From assembly GCF_022179345.1 (NCBI RefSeq), contig NZ_BPQR01000044.1:1-47547 (forward strand): a stretch of 47,547 bases of DNA. The letters run 5' to 3'. The DNA comes from Methylobacterium jeotgali (GTDB lineage Bacteria > Pseudomonadota > Alphaproteobacteria > Rhizobiales > Beijerinckiaceae). The translations under genes were made by a program, and so were the position numbers. Of this stretch, positions 16,620-27,631 are shown piece by piece. Under the pieces are notes generated by a model. The model saw only the letters and a program-made list of their open reading frames with translations, made no database searches and was not told where the DNA came from. Within the stretch, counting starts at the first letter, position 1. Every line of letters begins with the position of its first letter.

Positions 16620-17780
16620 TTACCGTGTCCGCCACAACCCGCCGACAAGTCCGAGGTTGGCGAGGCCGAGGATGAGCAGGAGCCACCAAAGGGCATCCGG
16701 GCTGGCGTAGGTCAGCACGAAAGCGCCGGCCGGCGGCGCTAGCGCCTGCGCGATCAGCCCCGGCCGTGCCAAGCGGCCGACGACCAGCGGATAGCGAACG
16801 GGGCCGAACAGGGCCAAGGGCACCGTGCCCCGCGCAATCGAATAGATGCCGTTGCCGCCGCCGTAGAGGACCAGCCAGACCCCGACGCCGGGCAGGCCGC
16901 CGGCGAGCAGCACCAGGCCGAGGGCGACGAGGCCAAGGGCTGCGGTCGGGGTCCACAGGGGATGGTGCCGGCCCTTGAACGACATTTCCGCGACGCGGGC
17001 GCCGACCTGAGCCGGGCCGATCAGCGCCCCGTAGGAGACGGCCGAAGCGAGCGCCACGCCCCGCGCCTGCAGGAGCGTCAGCAGGTGCACCGAAACAAGC
17101 GACATGATCGCGCCGCCGATTATCAGCACGCCGGCGAACAGCCGGAACGCCCGCCGTTCCTTCGCGGACAGCGGGCCGGTTCGGTCCTGGTGATGCCCCG
17201 CCGACGGCGGTGCCGGGGCCTTGGGGATCAGAAGGAGGACAAGCGGTAGCGTCACCGCGAGGTGCAGGCCGGCATAGGCCAGGCAGGCACCGCGCCATCC
17301 GAAATGCGCGACCAGGAAGGCGGAAAGTGGCCAGCAAACGGTGCTGGCGAACCCGCCCCACAGGGTCAGGGTGGTGATCGCCGGCCGCGCCGCCGCGCCG
17401 TAGAGCCGGCCGAGGGTCGCGAATGCCGGATCGTACAGGCCGCAACCCATGCCGAGGCCGAGCAGCAGCCAGCCGGCGAGGTAGACCGGCAGGATCGGAG
17501 CCAGCGCCAGCATGGTCAGCCCGGCAGCCAGCAGCAGCGCGGCCAGCGCCAGGATGGGCCGGCCGCCGTGGCGGTGGATCGCCGTCCCGATATGCGGCGA
17601 GGCGAACGCGGCGACCAGCAGGCCGAGTGACAGTCCGCCGACGACCCAGGCGAGCGGCCAGCCGGTGCTTTCGGCGACCGGGCCGGCAAGCACCGCCGGC
17701 AGGTAGAACGACGAGCCCCAGGTGAGGATCTGCACGACGCCGAGGGCGGAGATCACCGGCCAGCGGCGGGCCTCGGACAC
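16620..17780 (-). CDS. MFS transporter of the arsenic operon
   Basis: 386 residues, 12 predicted membrane helices with a central loop near 190-215 (PSAGHHQDRTGPLSAKERRA). The GTG at 17780 lies 7 nt after the ArsB-type gene's stop, so it is the last gene of the ars transcription unit. The family is the major facilitator superfamily; the substrate is unknown. MFS proteins in ars operons include ArsJ and ArsK, but ArsJ is normally paired with a GAPDH gene, absent here. Export of arsenite or an organoarsenical is inferred from position only. Confidence 0.82.
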   Translation of the reverse strand: MSEARRWPVISALGVVQILTWGSSFYLPAVLAGPVAESTGWPLAWVVGGLSLGLLVAAFASPHIGTAIHRHGGRPILALAALLLAAGLTMLALAPILPVYLAGWLLLGLGMGCGLYDPAFATLGRLYGAAARPAITTLTLWGGFASTVCWPLSAFLVAHFGWRGACLAYAGLHLAVTLPLVLLLIPKAPAPPSAGHHQDRTGPLSAKERRAFRLFAGVLIIGGAIMSLVSVHLLTLLQARGVALASAVSYGALIGPAQVGARVAEMSFKGRHHPLWTPTAALGLVALGLVLLAGGLPGVGVWLVLYGGGNGIYSIARGTVPLALFGPVRYPLVVGRLARPGLIAQALAPPAGAFVLTYASPDALWWLLLILGLANLGLVGGLWRTR

Positions 17781-17787
17781 GGGCTGC

Positions 17788-19083
17788 CTACCGGGTGCCG
17801 AGAAGCGGCAGCCAAGCCGCCAGCGCCACGAGCGTGACCAGCAGCACGGGCGGGGTGATGACAAGCCCGACCTTCATATACTGGCCCCAGGTGATTTTCT
17901 GGCCCTTGCTGTCAAGGACGTGCAGCCAGAGCAGCGTGGCGAGGCTGCCGATTGGCGTGAACTTCGGGCCGAGGTCGCAACCGATCACGTTGGCATAGAC
18001 CATTAGCTCGCGCGTCAGCGGGGACAGGTCCGGCGCCTGCTGGATCGAGAGCGCCCCGATCAGCACAGATGGCATGTTGTTCATCACGGACGACAGGATC
18101 GCCGCCGCGAAGCCGGTGCCGACCGTGGCGACCCACGGGCCATGGCCGGCGAGCCAGACCAAGCCCGTGGCCAGCTCGTCGGTCAGGCCGGCGTTCCGCA
18201 GGCCGTAGACCACGAGGTACATGCCGAGGCTGAACAGCACGATCTGCCAGGGGGCGCCGATCAGCACCTTGCGGATCGGGATGACCCTGCCCCGGTCGGC
18301 AAGCAGTAGAAGAACGGCCGCACCGGCACAGGTGACGGCCGCCACCGGCACGCCGAACGGCGCGGTGACGAAGTAGGCGAGCAGGAGCACGCCAAGCAGC
18401 GGGAACGCCGCCCGGAACACCAGCGGATCGCGGATGGCCCCGACCGGGCGCTCCAAGGCGGCCGCCGGGTAGGCCGCCGGCACGTCGCGCCGGAAGAAAG
18501 CCCAAAGCACCACCAGGGTCGCCGCCAGGGACACCAGGTTCACCGGCACCATGACGGCCGCATACCTGCCGAAGGTCACGTCGAAGAAGTTGGCGGAGAC
18601 GATGTTGACCAGGTTGGAGATCACCAGCGGCAGGGAGGTGCTGTCGGCCACGAACCCGCAGGCGACGATGAATGCCAGCGCCGCCGCCGGCTTGAAGTCG
18701 AGCCGGAGCAGGATCGCCAGCACAATCGGCGTCAGCAGCAGCGCCGCGCCGTCGTTGGCGAACACCGCAGCGATGGCCGCGCCGAGCAACACGACAAGCG
18801 GAAAGAGCCGCCGGCCGGACCCACTGCCCCAGCGGGCGACGTGCAGCGCCGCCCAATGGAAGAAACCGGCCTCATCGAGCAGCAGCGAGATGATGATGAG
18901 CGCCACGAAGGTGAAGGTGGCGTCCCAGACGATATGCCAGACCACCGGAATATCGCCCGGATGGATCACCCCCGTGGCGAGCGCGACCGCCGCGCCTGCC
19001 AGCGCGCTCCATCCGATCCCGAGGCCCCTTGGCTGCCAGATGACGAAGACGAGGGTGACGAGGAAGATGGCGAGCGCGAGCAT
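17788..19083 (-). CDS. arsB: Arsenite efflux pump, ArsB type
   Basis: 431 residues, the usual ArsB length, with about 12 membrane helices. ArsB-family signatures: [37 protein letters not shown] and [17 protein letters not shown] followed by [20 protein letters not shown]. ArsB expels As(OH)3/Sb(OH)3 by proton exchange and can partner with an ArsA ATPase, which is not present here. It lies 35 nt after the arsC gene and 7 nt before the MFS gene. The start is the only ATG before the conserved first helix ([16 protein letters not shown]). Confidence 0.92.
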   Translation of the reverse strand: MLALAIFLVTLVFVIWQPRGLGIGWSALAGAAVALATGVIHPGDIPVVWHIVWDATFTFVALIIISLLLDEAGFFHWAALHVARWGSGSGRRLFPLVVLLGAAIAAVFANDGAALLLTPIVLAILLRLDFKPAAALAFIVACGFVADSTSLPLVISNLVNIVSANFFDVTFGRYAAVMVPVNLVSLAATLVVLWAFFRRDVPAAYPAAALERPVGAIRDPLVFRAAFPLLGVLLLAYFVTAPFGVPVAAVTCAGAAVLLLLADRGRVIPIRKVLIGAPWQIVLFSLGMYLVVYGLRNAGLTDELATGLVWLAGHGPWVATVGTGFAAAILSSVMNNMPSVLIGALSIQQAPDLSPLTRELMVYANVIGCDLGPKFTPIGSLATLLWLHVLDSKGQKITWGQYMKVGLVITPPVLLVTLVALAAWLPLLGTR

Positions 19084-19118
19084 CCGGGCGTTTTCTTCTT
19101 ATGGGTCGGGGTTGGGGT

Positions 19119-19544
19119 TCAGGCAGTGCCGACGCGGCGGCCGTGCTCGTCCACGACCCGCTCGCCATCCTCTTTGACGAACTCGCCTTGCTGCCCCGGC
19201 AGGAGGTCCAGCACGGCTTCGGACGGCCGGCACAGCCGCACGCCCTTGGGGCTGACCACCAGCGGGCGGTTGAGAAGGATCGGATGCGCCTCGATGGCAT
19301 CGAGCAGCTGCGCATCGGTCAATGCCGGATCGCCAAGGCCCAGCTCGGCGAACGGCGCGCCCTTCTCCCGCAGTGCGTCGCGGACGGGCAGGCCGGCCCG
19401 GGCGAGGAGCTGCACCAGCAGCGCCCGGGCGGGCGGCGTCTTCAGATACTCGATCACATGAGGCTCGATTCCGGCGTTGCGGATCATCGCCAGGGTGTTG
19501 CGGGACGTGCCGCAGTCCGGGTTGTGGTAGATGATGACGTCCAT
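19119..19544 (-). CDS. arsC: Arsenate reductase, glutaredoxin-coupled type
   Basis: 141 residues, ArsC/Spx-type thioredoxin fold. Catalytic Cys11 lies in IIYHNPDCGTSRNTL, with the arsenate-binding Arg in LNRPLVV and SPKGVRLCRP. This class reduces As(V) to As(III) with glutathione and glutaredoxin. The ATG overlaps the stop of the upstream LMW-phosphatase-type reductase gene (TGATG), so two mechanistically different reductases are translated together. Full length, no defects seen. Confidence 0.93.
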   Translation of the reverse strand: MDVIIYHNPDCGTSRNTLAMIRNAGIEPHVIEYLKTPPARALLVQLLARAGLPVRDALREKGAPFAELGLGDPALTDAQLLDAIEAHPILLNRPLVVSPKGVRLCRPSEAVLDLLPGQQGEFVKEDGERVVDEHGRRVGTA

Positions 19545-20071
19545 CAAGCGACCTCCGGCCGGAGCGCGGTGGCACCGGCTTGTTGGCCGATCTCTCTGAC
19601 TTTGGCCGACAGGGCCGCCTGGTCGAGGCTGCCGAGCGGCAGGGCGATAAAGGCCGCGATGCGGTTCTTCAGGTAGCGCTGCGCTGTCACGAAGGCGCGC
19701 TTGCGCTCGATCTCCGAGCCTTCCGCAGCGGCAGGGTCCTCGATGCCCCAATGAGCGGTCACGGGCTGACCAGTCCAGAAGGGGCAGGGTTCGCCGGCTG
19801 CGTTGTCACAGACCGTGAACACGAAATCCATCACCGGAGCACCGGGCGCGGCGAACTCGTCCCAGGACTTCGAGCGCAGCCCGTGCACGGGGTAGTCGCT
19901 CTCCCGTAGCGTCTGCAACGCCAGCGGATGCGGCTCGCCCTTGGGCTGGCTACCGGCGGAGTAGGACCGGAAGCGGCCTTGCCCATCCTGGTTCAGCATC
20001 GCTTCCGCCAGGATCGAGCGGGCCGAGTTGCCGGTGCAGAGAAACAGGACGTTGTAGACGCGATCAGGCAT
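19544..20071 (-). CDS. Arsenate reductase, LMW-phosphatase type
   Basis: 175 residues of the low-molecular-weight tyrosine-phosphatase fold. The active-site loop is FLCTGNSARSILAEA with nucleophile Cys12 and the CX5R signature. The general-acid region reads VMDFVFTVCDNAAGEPCPFW, with the extra Cys residues of thioredoxin-type ArsC; HWGIEDPAA is typical of the arsenic-operon branch. It should reduce arsenate, recycled by thioredoxin. It follows arsR with an 8-nt overlap and is coupled to the glutaredoxin-type arsC. Confidence 0.9.
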   Translation of the reverse strand: MPDRVYNVLFLCTGNSARSILAEAMLNQDGQGRFRSYSAGSQPKGEPHPLALQTLRESDYPVHGLRSKSWDEFAAPGAPVMDFVFTVCDNAAGEPCPFWTGQPVTAHWGIEDPAAAEGSEIERKRAFVTAQRYLKNRIAAFIALPLGSLDQAALSAKVREIGQQAGATALRPEVA

Positions 20072-20423
20072 AGAGGGTGTCTCCGGGTGGGCAGTTGCAG
20101 GCGGCGAGGGCGGCGACGGCCGGGGTGCAGACCTCCGGGTGGCCCTGACAGCAGTCGCGCATCAGGAACTGGATCAGGTCGGACAGGGCCGGATAGGCAG
20201 CACTGTAGATGATCGAACGGCCCTCGCGCCGCGAGGCGACCAAGCCCGCATGGCTCAGCTCCTTGAGATGGTGGGATACGGTCGCGGCAGAGACGCCGAC
20301 CGCCTCGGCCAGAACGCCGGAGGCGAGGCCGCCTGGTCCGGCGGTCACGAGCGACCGCACCAGACGCAGGCGGTGTTCCTGCGCCAGGGCCGCAAAGGCG
20401 GCGAGGGCTTGCGGTTCATCCAT
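20064..20423 (-). CDS. arsR: Arsenic-responsive repressor ArsR
   Basis: 119 residues of the SmtB/ArsR winged-helix family. Recognition helix region: [20 protein letters not shown]; wing: [12 protein letters not shown]. The C-terminus carries [10 protein letters not shown], a Cys-Cys...Cys arrangement like the As(III) site of the Acidithiobacillus ferrooxidans type of ArsR rather than the CVC of E. coli. The ATG at 20423 was chosen because the longer TTG start at 20441 lies inside the operator. It should bind the dyad at 20437-20454 and control both the ars unit and the divergent arsH. Confidence 0.9.
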   Translation of the reverse strand: MDEPQALAAFAALAQEHRLRLVRSLVTAGPGGLASGVLAEAVGVSAATVSHHLKELSHAGLVASRREGRSIIYSAAYPALSDLIQFLMRDCCQGHPEVCTPAVAALAACNCPPGDTLYA

Positions 20424-20436
20424 TTTCGTTACAATC

Positions 20437-20454
20437 TTCAAACGATATTTTGAA
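20437..20454. promoter_or_regulatory. ArsR operator between arsR and arsH
   Basis: TTCAAA (20437-20442), six bases, TTTGAA (20449-20454): a perfect dyad in an AT-rich patch of an otherwise GC-rich region, midway between the divergent arsR and arsH starts. ArsR-family operators commonly have TTCAA/TTGAA-type half-sites. Binding here would repress both directions. Confidence 0.75.
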
Positions 20455-20473
20455 CGTACAAGAAAGACGTCCC

Positions 20474-21220
20474 TTGGACAAGCTCAGCCAGCCCTTCAAA
20501 GATGGCCTGCCGAACCTCAGCCAAGCGCATTTCGAGGTGCCGACCCGCGACAGCCTAGACGCGGCGGCGCCGTTCACCCATGCGCCCCGCTTCCTGATCC
20601 TCTACGGCTCGCTGCGGGAGCGCTCGTTCAGCCGCTGCCTCGCGTACGAGGCCGCCCGGCTCCTCGAAGCCATGGGCGGCGAGGTGCGGATCTTCCACGC
20701 GGACGGCCTGCCCCTGCCGGACGATGCGACCGCCGACCACTTAAAGGTGCAGGAGCTGCGCAATCTCTCGATCTGGTCCGAGGGCCAGGTGTGGGTCTCA
20801 CCGGAGCGGCACGGTACCCTGACCGGCGTGATGAAAAGTCAGATCGACTGGCTGCCCTTGAGCGAGGGCAGCGTGCGGCCGACCCAGGGGCGCACCCTTG
20901 CCGTGATGCAGGTCTCCGGCGGCTCGCAGAGCTTCAACGCCGTGAACGCCTTGCGCGTGCTCGGCCGCTGGATGCGGATGATCACCATCCCGAATCAATC
21001 GTCCGTGCCGATGGCCTACAAGGAGTTTGACGACGCGGGCCGGATGAAGCCGGGGCCGCTCTACGAGCGGGTCGTGGACGTGTGCGAGGAGCTGGTGAAG
21101 TTCACGCTCCTGACCCGAGAGCGGGCCGACTACCTGGTGGACCGCTACAGCGAGCGGAAGGAGCGCGCGCCGGAGCGGCTGAGCGCGGTGGCCGCCGACA
21201 TTGGCTTTGTGAAGCGCTGA
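20474..21220 (+). CDS. arsH: NADPH-dependent FMN reductase ArsH
   Basis: 248 residues from the TTG at 20474; a TTG at 20450 is also in frame but lies within the operator. Flavodoxin-like fold: [20 protein letters not shown] binds the FMN phosphate; [20 protein letters not shown] and [20 protein letters not shown] are ArsH signatures. ArsH oxidises trivalent organoarsenicals such as methylarsenite. Divergent from arsR with a shared operator. Length is normal. Confidence 0.92.
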   Translation: MDKLSQPFKDGLPNLSQAHFEVPTRDSLDAAAPFTHAPRFLILYGSLRERSFSRCLAYEAARLLEAMGGEVRIFHADGLPLPDDATADHLKVQELRNLSIWSEGQVWVSPERHGTLTGVMKSQIDWLPLSEGSVRPTQGRTLAVMQVSGGSQSFNAVNALRVLGRWMRMITIPNQSSVPMAYKEFDDAGRMKPGPLYERVVDVCEELVKFTLLTRERADYLVDRYSERKERAPERLSAVAADIGFVKR

Positions 21221-21253
21221 GACCAGTCCCGGGAAACAACCCGAGGAGCATGC

Positions 21254-21561
21254 CGATGCTGACCCTTGAACGCCCGCACACGATGGCACCGGCCGCCGCC
21301 AGCGACATACCGCTGGGTGCCCTGCGCGCTGCCTGCGATACGCAGCCGGAGACGCCCATGGGTGTTCAGTCACGCCAGGCGGACGATCCAACGCGGCTGC
21401 CACGTCGCCGAGGTGAAGGCCGAACGGTTCGCCGCCCTCGAACGCGGCGCAAGCCCGGAAGCTTGATCGGATACCCTCATCCTCTCCGGGACGTGACCGA
21501 GGGCGACCGCACGCAAATGACCGTCGGCAAGTTCGCCGCGATCATCCGCACGGTGTCCTAA
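21254..21561 (+). pseudogene. Possible degraded ORF after arsH
   Basis: The interval 21221-21692 has no convincing intact gene. One frame (21254-21561) ends in IGYPHPLRDVTEGDRTQMTV followed by GKFAAIIRTVS, and another (ending 21466) has RGCHVAEVKAERFAALERGA. Both stretches look protein-like and are adjacent but in different frames, as if a single frame had shifted near 21460. AGGAG precedes the ATG at 21254 only weakly. I cannot name the parent family. Confidence 0.3.
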
Positions 21562-21692
21562 CACGTCGGCCCCGACCTGGGCGCCCGCCCGAATCGACGC
21601 CATTCCCACCTGGCGGGAGGCATTCCGCGACCCTTGACCTTCCCACCATGGGAAGCCCCATCTGTGCGGGACGCCACCACAGGGAGAGCGTC

Positions 21693-21905
21693 ATGTACCG
21701 CTACAAGGTCGACAGGATGGGTTGCGGAGGCTGCGCCAAGTCCGTGACCCGGGCCATCGCCGGCATCGAGCCGGGCGCCCTGGTCGAGGTGGACCTCGGG
21801 GCCAAGCTCGTGACCGTGTCCGGCGCGACCGGCCCTGCGGACCGCATTGCCGAGACCATAGTCGCCGCAGGCTTCCCCGCCGAGCCGCTGAGCCCGACGG
21901 CGTGA
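21693..21905 (+). CDS. CopZ-like copper chaperone (HMA domain)
   Basis: 70 residues, one heavy-metal-associated domain with the Cu(I) site DRMGCGGCAKSVTRAI (CxxC) at the end of the first strand and the rest of the ferredoxin-like fold (LVEVDLGAKLVTVSG, AETIVAAGFPAEPL). No signal peptide, so it acts in the cytoplasm, delivering Cu(I) probably to the P1B-ATPase at 23819-26260, whose own N-terminus has no HMA domain. AGGGAGA lies 5-6 nt before the ATG. Confidence 0.92.
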   Translation: MYRYKVDRMGCGGCAKSVTRAIAGIEPGALVEVDLGAKLVTVSGATGPADRIAETIVAAGFPAEPLSPTA

Positions 21906-21999
21906 GTCGGGGGGACGAGCCGCAACCAAACCCGAATGCGCGCATTCACGTCCCAGGGACGACGCCGTCCCTACGTTTGGGCCGAGGTTGGCGACCGGC

Positions 22000-22476
22000 A
22001 TGGGTTTCGACCGGCATATCGTGCGTCTGATGGCGGCGATGATCCTCGCGATCATCGCCCATGTCGCGCCGTCCGCCGTCCAGGCTCACGAGGGGCACGT
22101 CCACTGCGGCCACCGCGGTCGCATGGTCTCGGATGCCGCCACGGCGTCCCTTCCCGCGGCGAACCCGGGTCTCGACAAGGCGTCGGGCATCGCCGAGTTG
22201 GCGGTGACGCTGTTGACCGCGCCTCGCCTACGCGTGACCACCGGCAAGTCGACGGCATCCGTTCGGGCGGTCGATGCCGACCGATGCTGCTGCCCCGGCC
22301 CCTGCAAGCGACGCTGCTGTGGGACGACGGTGGGCGGCACATTCGGTGTTTTTGCCGGACCCGCATCACCCGCCATGCCCATGTTTCGGGCGGCCATGTT
22401 AATCCCGGATAATGTCGCCGGACGCGCGGGTATCGCTCCCGAGGCGCTGCGCAAGCCCCCACGAACCCTCGCGTGA
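22000..22476 (+). CDS. Cys/His-rich secreted protein, unknown
   Basis: 158 residues with a signal-type N-terminus (IVRLMAAMILAIIAHVAPSAV), His-containing EGHVHCGHRGRM just after it, and a tight Cys cluster (DRCCCPGPCKRRCCG). No named family is recognised. Third member of the window's set of small exported proteins with a central Cys block. It lies 94 nt after copZ on the same strand. The first 22 residues also contain internal ATGs at 22030 and 22039 as possible starts. Confidence 0.6.
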   Translation: MGFDRHIVRLMAAMILAIIAHVAPSAVQAHEGHVHCGHRGRMVSDAATASLPAANPGLDKASGIAELAVTLLTAPRLRVTTGKSTASVRAVDADRCCCPGPCKRRCCGTTVGGTFGVFAGPASPAMPMFRAAMLIPDNVAGRAGIAPEALRKPPRTLA

Positions 22477-22847
22477 GATGAGGCGCGCCCGAGGCGCGCG
22501 ACGCCCGAGGTGCGACCGCAGTCGTGGCGTGCACCGACTATCCCGTGGCGAGGCCCATCTCTCATCTCGCGTTGATCCGGCGCCGCTGACGTAGGGTCCC
22601 TCTGCCGCTGTCTCAGCGGGATGCTCGCCCACGCTCAGCACAAGGTCGGCGACGCCTCGACGAGCCTCGCCGCCGCGTGCCCTCATTGCAGACCCGCGCC
22701 TAGACATACAGAAATATTATAGACAATAAATTGAACGTAATCCGACGAATATGGTTATGGATCTGATCGCAATTCAGCAAAAACGCAAATTACGTCTATG
22801 TATTTGCTGAACTTATGGCAGCACCCATCAACTTAAGGAGAACAAGG
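22477..22847. other. AT-rich promoter region of the second copper operon
   Basis: About 370 bases without a gene. From about 22700 to 22815 the sequence turns AT-rich, in sharp contrast to its surroundings, and should hold the promoter for 22848-27003. It begins with a copy of the 17-bp motif that also stands before two minus-strand genes at 31.1 and 32.9 kb. Confidence 0.55.
22700..22716 (-). promoter_or_regulatory. Shared motif, copy A
   Basis: Read on the minus strand this is TATTTCTGTATGTCTAG. It matches copy B (TATTTCTGTATATCTAG, 31089-31105) in 16 of 17 positions and copy C (TATTTCTGTAAGTCTAG, 32858-32874) in 16 of 17. It lies 130 bp before the Csp-type copper protein gene. Probably a repressor operator, most simply for the ArsR-family protein encoded next to copy B. 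Confidence 0.55.
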
Positions 22848-23180
22848 ATGCACAAAATGTCTGGCGAGATGCAATCTTGCATCGACGAGTGCCTGCGCTG
22901 CTATCAAAGCTGCCTTGGCATGGCCTCCAACCACTGTCTCCCCGCCGGCGGCAAGCACGTCGAGCCGGAGCATTTTCGCCTGATGATGGCCTGCGCGGAA
23001 ATATGCCGAACCTCGGCGCACTTCATGCTGATCGGCCTGCCCGAGCACACGCACACCTGTCGAGCCTGCGCCGAGGTCTGCGAGGCCTGCGCGCGGAGCT
23101 GTGAGGCGGTCGGCGACATGCAGGACTGCGTCGCGCAGTGCCGCCGGTGTGCCGAGACCTGCCGGAAAATGACCGCTTGA
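22848..23180 (+). CDS. Four-helix-bundle copper storage protein (Csp/DUF326)
   Basis: 110 residues from the ATG at 22848 (AAGGAG 7 nt upstream; an earlier ATG at 22815 has none). At least 14 Cys residues lie in helices as CxxxC and CxxC pairs: CIDECLRCYQSC, CAEICR, CRACAEVCEACARSC and CVAQCRRCAETC. This is the pattern of Csp proteins, whose four-helix bundle is lined with Cys thiolates that store many Cu(I) ions. There is no signal peptide, so it is the cytosolic Csp3-like kind. First gene of a block with a DUF305 protein and a Cu-ATPase. Confidence 0.9.
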   Translation: MHKMSGEMQSCIDECLRCYQSCLGMASNHCLPAGGKHVEPEHFRLMMACAEICRTSAHFMLIGLPEHTHTCRACAEVCEACARSCEAVGDMQDCVAQCRRCAETCRKMTA

Positions 23181-23236
23181 ACCCTGACGGGGCGGCCGAG
23201 CCGGCCGTCCCGATTGATCAATTGGAGGAGATGATC

Positions 23237-23734
23237 ATGAACGTTCGTACCCTGACACTCGCGATGACCCTGGCGCTGACCGGCATCGGCGCGGCCCTCG
23301 CCGCGGATAACGACCATGGCTCCAACGACCACGGCTCCATGCAGGCCCCGTCGTTCGAGCTGCCCGCAACCTGCAAGGCGGCGTCGGCCGGCAAGGAGTC
23401 CTCGATGAAGGACATGCAGGGCCACATGTCGATGGCGATGCAGGGCATGTCCGGTCAGGCGACCGACACCCAGAAGGGCCTGCAGCACGCCATGATGCAG
23501 ATGAACGGCCCGATGATGGAAGGCATGATGGCCGGCGACCCCGACGTCGCCTGGATCTGCGCGATGATCCCGCATCACATGGGCGCCATCGCCATGGCCC
23601 AGGTCGGCCTGAGGAACGGCGACAATCCCGAGGCTAAGAAGATCGCCGAGAAGAGCATCCAGGAACAGGAGAAGAGCATCAAGGAGCTCACTGCCTGGCT
23701 CGACAAGAACGCCCGTAAGGAAGGCAAGCAGTAA
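23237..23734 (+). CDS. DUF305 periplasmic copper-binding protein
   Basis: 165 residues. The ATG at 23237 is 6 nt after GGAGGAG; an ATG at 23231 is too close. Signal peptide ending at ALAAD. The mature N-terminus has HGSNDHGSM, then a Met-rich helix (MKDMQGHMSMAMQGMS) and the complete DUF305 signature AMIPHHMGAIAMAQVGLR. DUF305/CopM-type proteins bind copper outside the cytoplasm. Compare the DUF305-like part of the fusion at 1378-2088, where the His residues are lost. Lies 56 nt after the Csp gene. Confidence 0.9.
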   Translation: MNVRTLTLAMTLALTGIGAALAADNDHGSNDHGSMQAPSFELPATCKAASAGKESSMKDMQGHMSMAMQGMSGQATDTQKGLQHAMMQMNGPMMEGMMAGDPDVAWICAMIPHHMGAIAMAQVGLRNGDNPEAKKIAEKSIQEQEKSIKELTAWLDKNARKEGKQ

Positions 23735-23818
23735 GCCTGAGAGAACCACTTGTCCGCGGCCCAAATCGCGTCCGCTCTCGCGGGCCGCGGAGATCGAAGT
23801 CGCGCGGAGGGACCGGTC

Positions 23819-26260
<2,442 letters not shown>

Positions 26261-26268
26261 GAGCGCGC

Positions 26269-27003
26269 ATGTTCCCGACCTGGCTCCATGCCATCTCGAT
26301 CGCCGCGCTGCTGCTCGGGGCGGCCTGCTCGCTGCTGCTGTCGGCGCAGGTGATCCGTCACCCGCAGCACATGACCGTGATGAACGTGGTCTGGCCGATC
26401 AGCGCCCTGTTCGGGACGGTGGTCGTGGTCTGGGCCTATTTCAGTTACGGCCGGCTCGCGACCATGGAGGCGCACCACGACGCGAAGGAGCGGGGCGAGA
26501 AGCCGCCGAACACGACGGGGATGCCCTTCCCGGTGATGGTCGGCAAGGGTGCGCTCCACTGCGGCAGCGGCTGCCTGCTGGGCGATGTCGCCGCCGAGTG
26601 GCTCGCCTTCGTGGTGCCGGCCGTCGCCGTCTGGTTCGGCTGGCACTCCCTCTTCGATGAGAAGATGTACGCGGTCTGGGTCCTGGATTTCGTGTTCGCG
26701 TACGCGCTCGGGATCGCGTTCCAGTATTACGCCATCGTGCCGATGCGCGGGCTATCCCCCGGCGAGGGTCTGGTGGCGGCCGTGAAGGCGGACACCGTCT
26801 CGCTGATCGCCTGGCAGGTCGGCATGTACGGCTTCATGGCGTTCGCCCAATTCTTCCTGTTCCCGCACTGGGCCGGCCAGCGCGCCCCGGTGAACTCGGT
26901 CGAGTTCTGGTTCGCCATGCAGGTCGCGATGGTGGCGGGATTCCTGACCAGCTACCCGGTGAACTGGTGGCTCGTCGGCTCCGGCATCAAGGAGCGGATG
27001 TAG
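26269..27003 (+). CDS. DUF4396 membrane protein
   Basis: 244 residues with about six membrane helices. Characteristic segments are HPQHMTVMNVVWPISALFG, GKGALHCGSGCLLGDVAAEW and GWHSLFDEKMYAVWVLDFVF, with His and Cys (HCGSGC) at a membrane edge. DUF4396 proteins are frequent beside copper ATPases, but their function is not established. Starts 8 nt after the ATPase stop, so it belongs to the same operon and probably helps handle copper at the inner membrane. Confidence 0.87.
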   Translation: MFPTWLHAISIAALLLGAACSLLLSAQVIRHPQHMTVMNVVWPISALFGTVVVVWAYFSYGRLATMEAHHDAKERGEKPPNTTGMPFPVMVGKGALHCGSGCLLGDVAAEWLAFVVPAVAVWFGWHSLFDEKMYAVWVLDFVFAYALGIAFQYYAIVPMRGLSPGEGLVAAVKADTVSLIAWQVGMYGFMAFAQFFLFPHWAGQRAPVNSVEFWFAMQVAMVAGFLTSYPVNWWLVGSGIKERM

Positions 27004-27015
27004 GCCGGTCCGCGC

Positions 27016-27198
27016 CTATCGGCGGATCACGAGGAGCCAGAAGAGGACGGCGCACGCGTCCGCGAGCATGCAGATCCGGTATGCCGCCTCGTTCGGGGAA
27101 GGGCGCATGCCCGCCCCGGTTGCGGCGCGACAGCTCGGGCACCTCGTCGCGTCGGTGCGAACCGTCCGCCCGCAGCAACCGCACTTGGATAAGAGCAT
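27016..27198 (-). CDS. Small zinc-ribbon membrane-anchored protein
   Basis: 60 residues: a zinc ribbon (KCGCCGRTVRTDATRCPSC, two CxxC knuckles) followed by one C-terminal membrane helix (ICMLADACAVLFWLLVI). The ATG at 27198 has AGGGG 6-7 nt upstream. The two coherent modules in so short a frame make it likely to be real. Function unknown. It converges on the DUF4396 gene. Confidence 0.5.
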   Translation of the reverse strand: MLLSKCGCCGRTVRTDATRCPSCRAATGAGMRPSPNEAAYRICMLADACAVLFWLLVIRR

Positions 27199-27631
27199 GG
27201 GCGCCCCTGCCGTCCCGTGCCGAGATCTCGCGGGCCGCCGCACCTCGGTGAGGCCCCTGCGTACGGGCCGACAGGATCACCTTCTGGTCGGCCGCGACGG
27301 TCCTGAATGGCTTCGTAGTGCGGCGAGGCAGGCCGACGAAGTACGTCTTCGGTGGTAGCGAGGTTTCCGGCGGCTCAAGGCGGGATGGCGGCTGCTGCCG
27401 CCGGCGGTTGGCACGCGACTCCGAGGCGTACGCATAACGGGTAACGTTATGCGTACGCGTTACACGATGGGGGCGTTCGCCGACCGGGCGTTCCTCAATC
27501 CGAAGGCCTCCCGCGGCCTATCTGTCCGGTCGCCTTCGGGTCCGGCTCGCGCTCGCGCCCACACCGAGCCTCCACGCGGACCGCGACCGTTTCTTCACCG
27601 CTCGCGGCGATGATACCGGTAACGGCTTGGG
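27199..27631. other. Intergenic region with palindromic operator
   Basis: About 430 bases. The only structure seen is the long palindrome at 27425-27463; nothing else resembles a gene or RNA. Confidence 0.4.
27425..27463 (-). promoter_or_regulatory. Palindromic site before the KfrA-like gene, copy 1
   Basis: A perfect 13-bp inverted repeat, GCGTACGCATAAC at 27426-27438 and its complement at 27446-27458, with a 7-bp spacer. Read on the minus strand, 27463-27425 begins GTAACGCGTACGCATAACG and aligns over nearly 40 bases with 31498-31537. KfrA-type proteins bind long palindromes before their own genes, so this is probably the autoregulatory operator or a centromere-like site. Confidence 0.7.

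Noticed and set aside
27425..27463. Palindrome before the KfrA-like gene considered as a rho-independent terminator.
   Set aside because: No T-tract follows, the arms are not especially GC-rich at the base, and a diverged copy stands at 31.5 kb, which fits a protein-binding site better.
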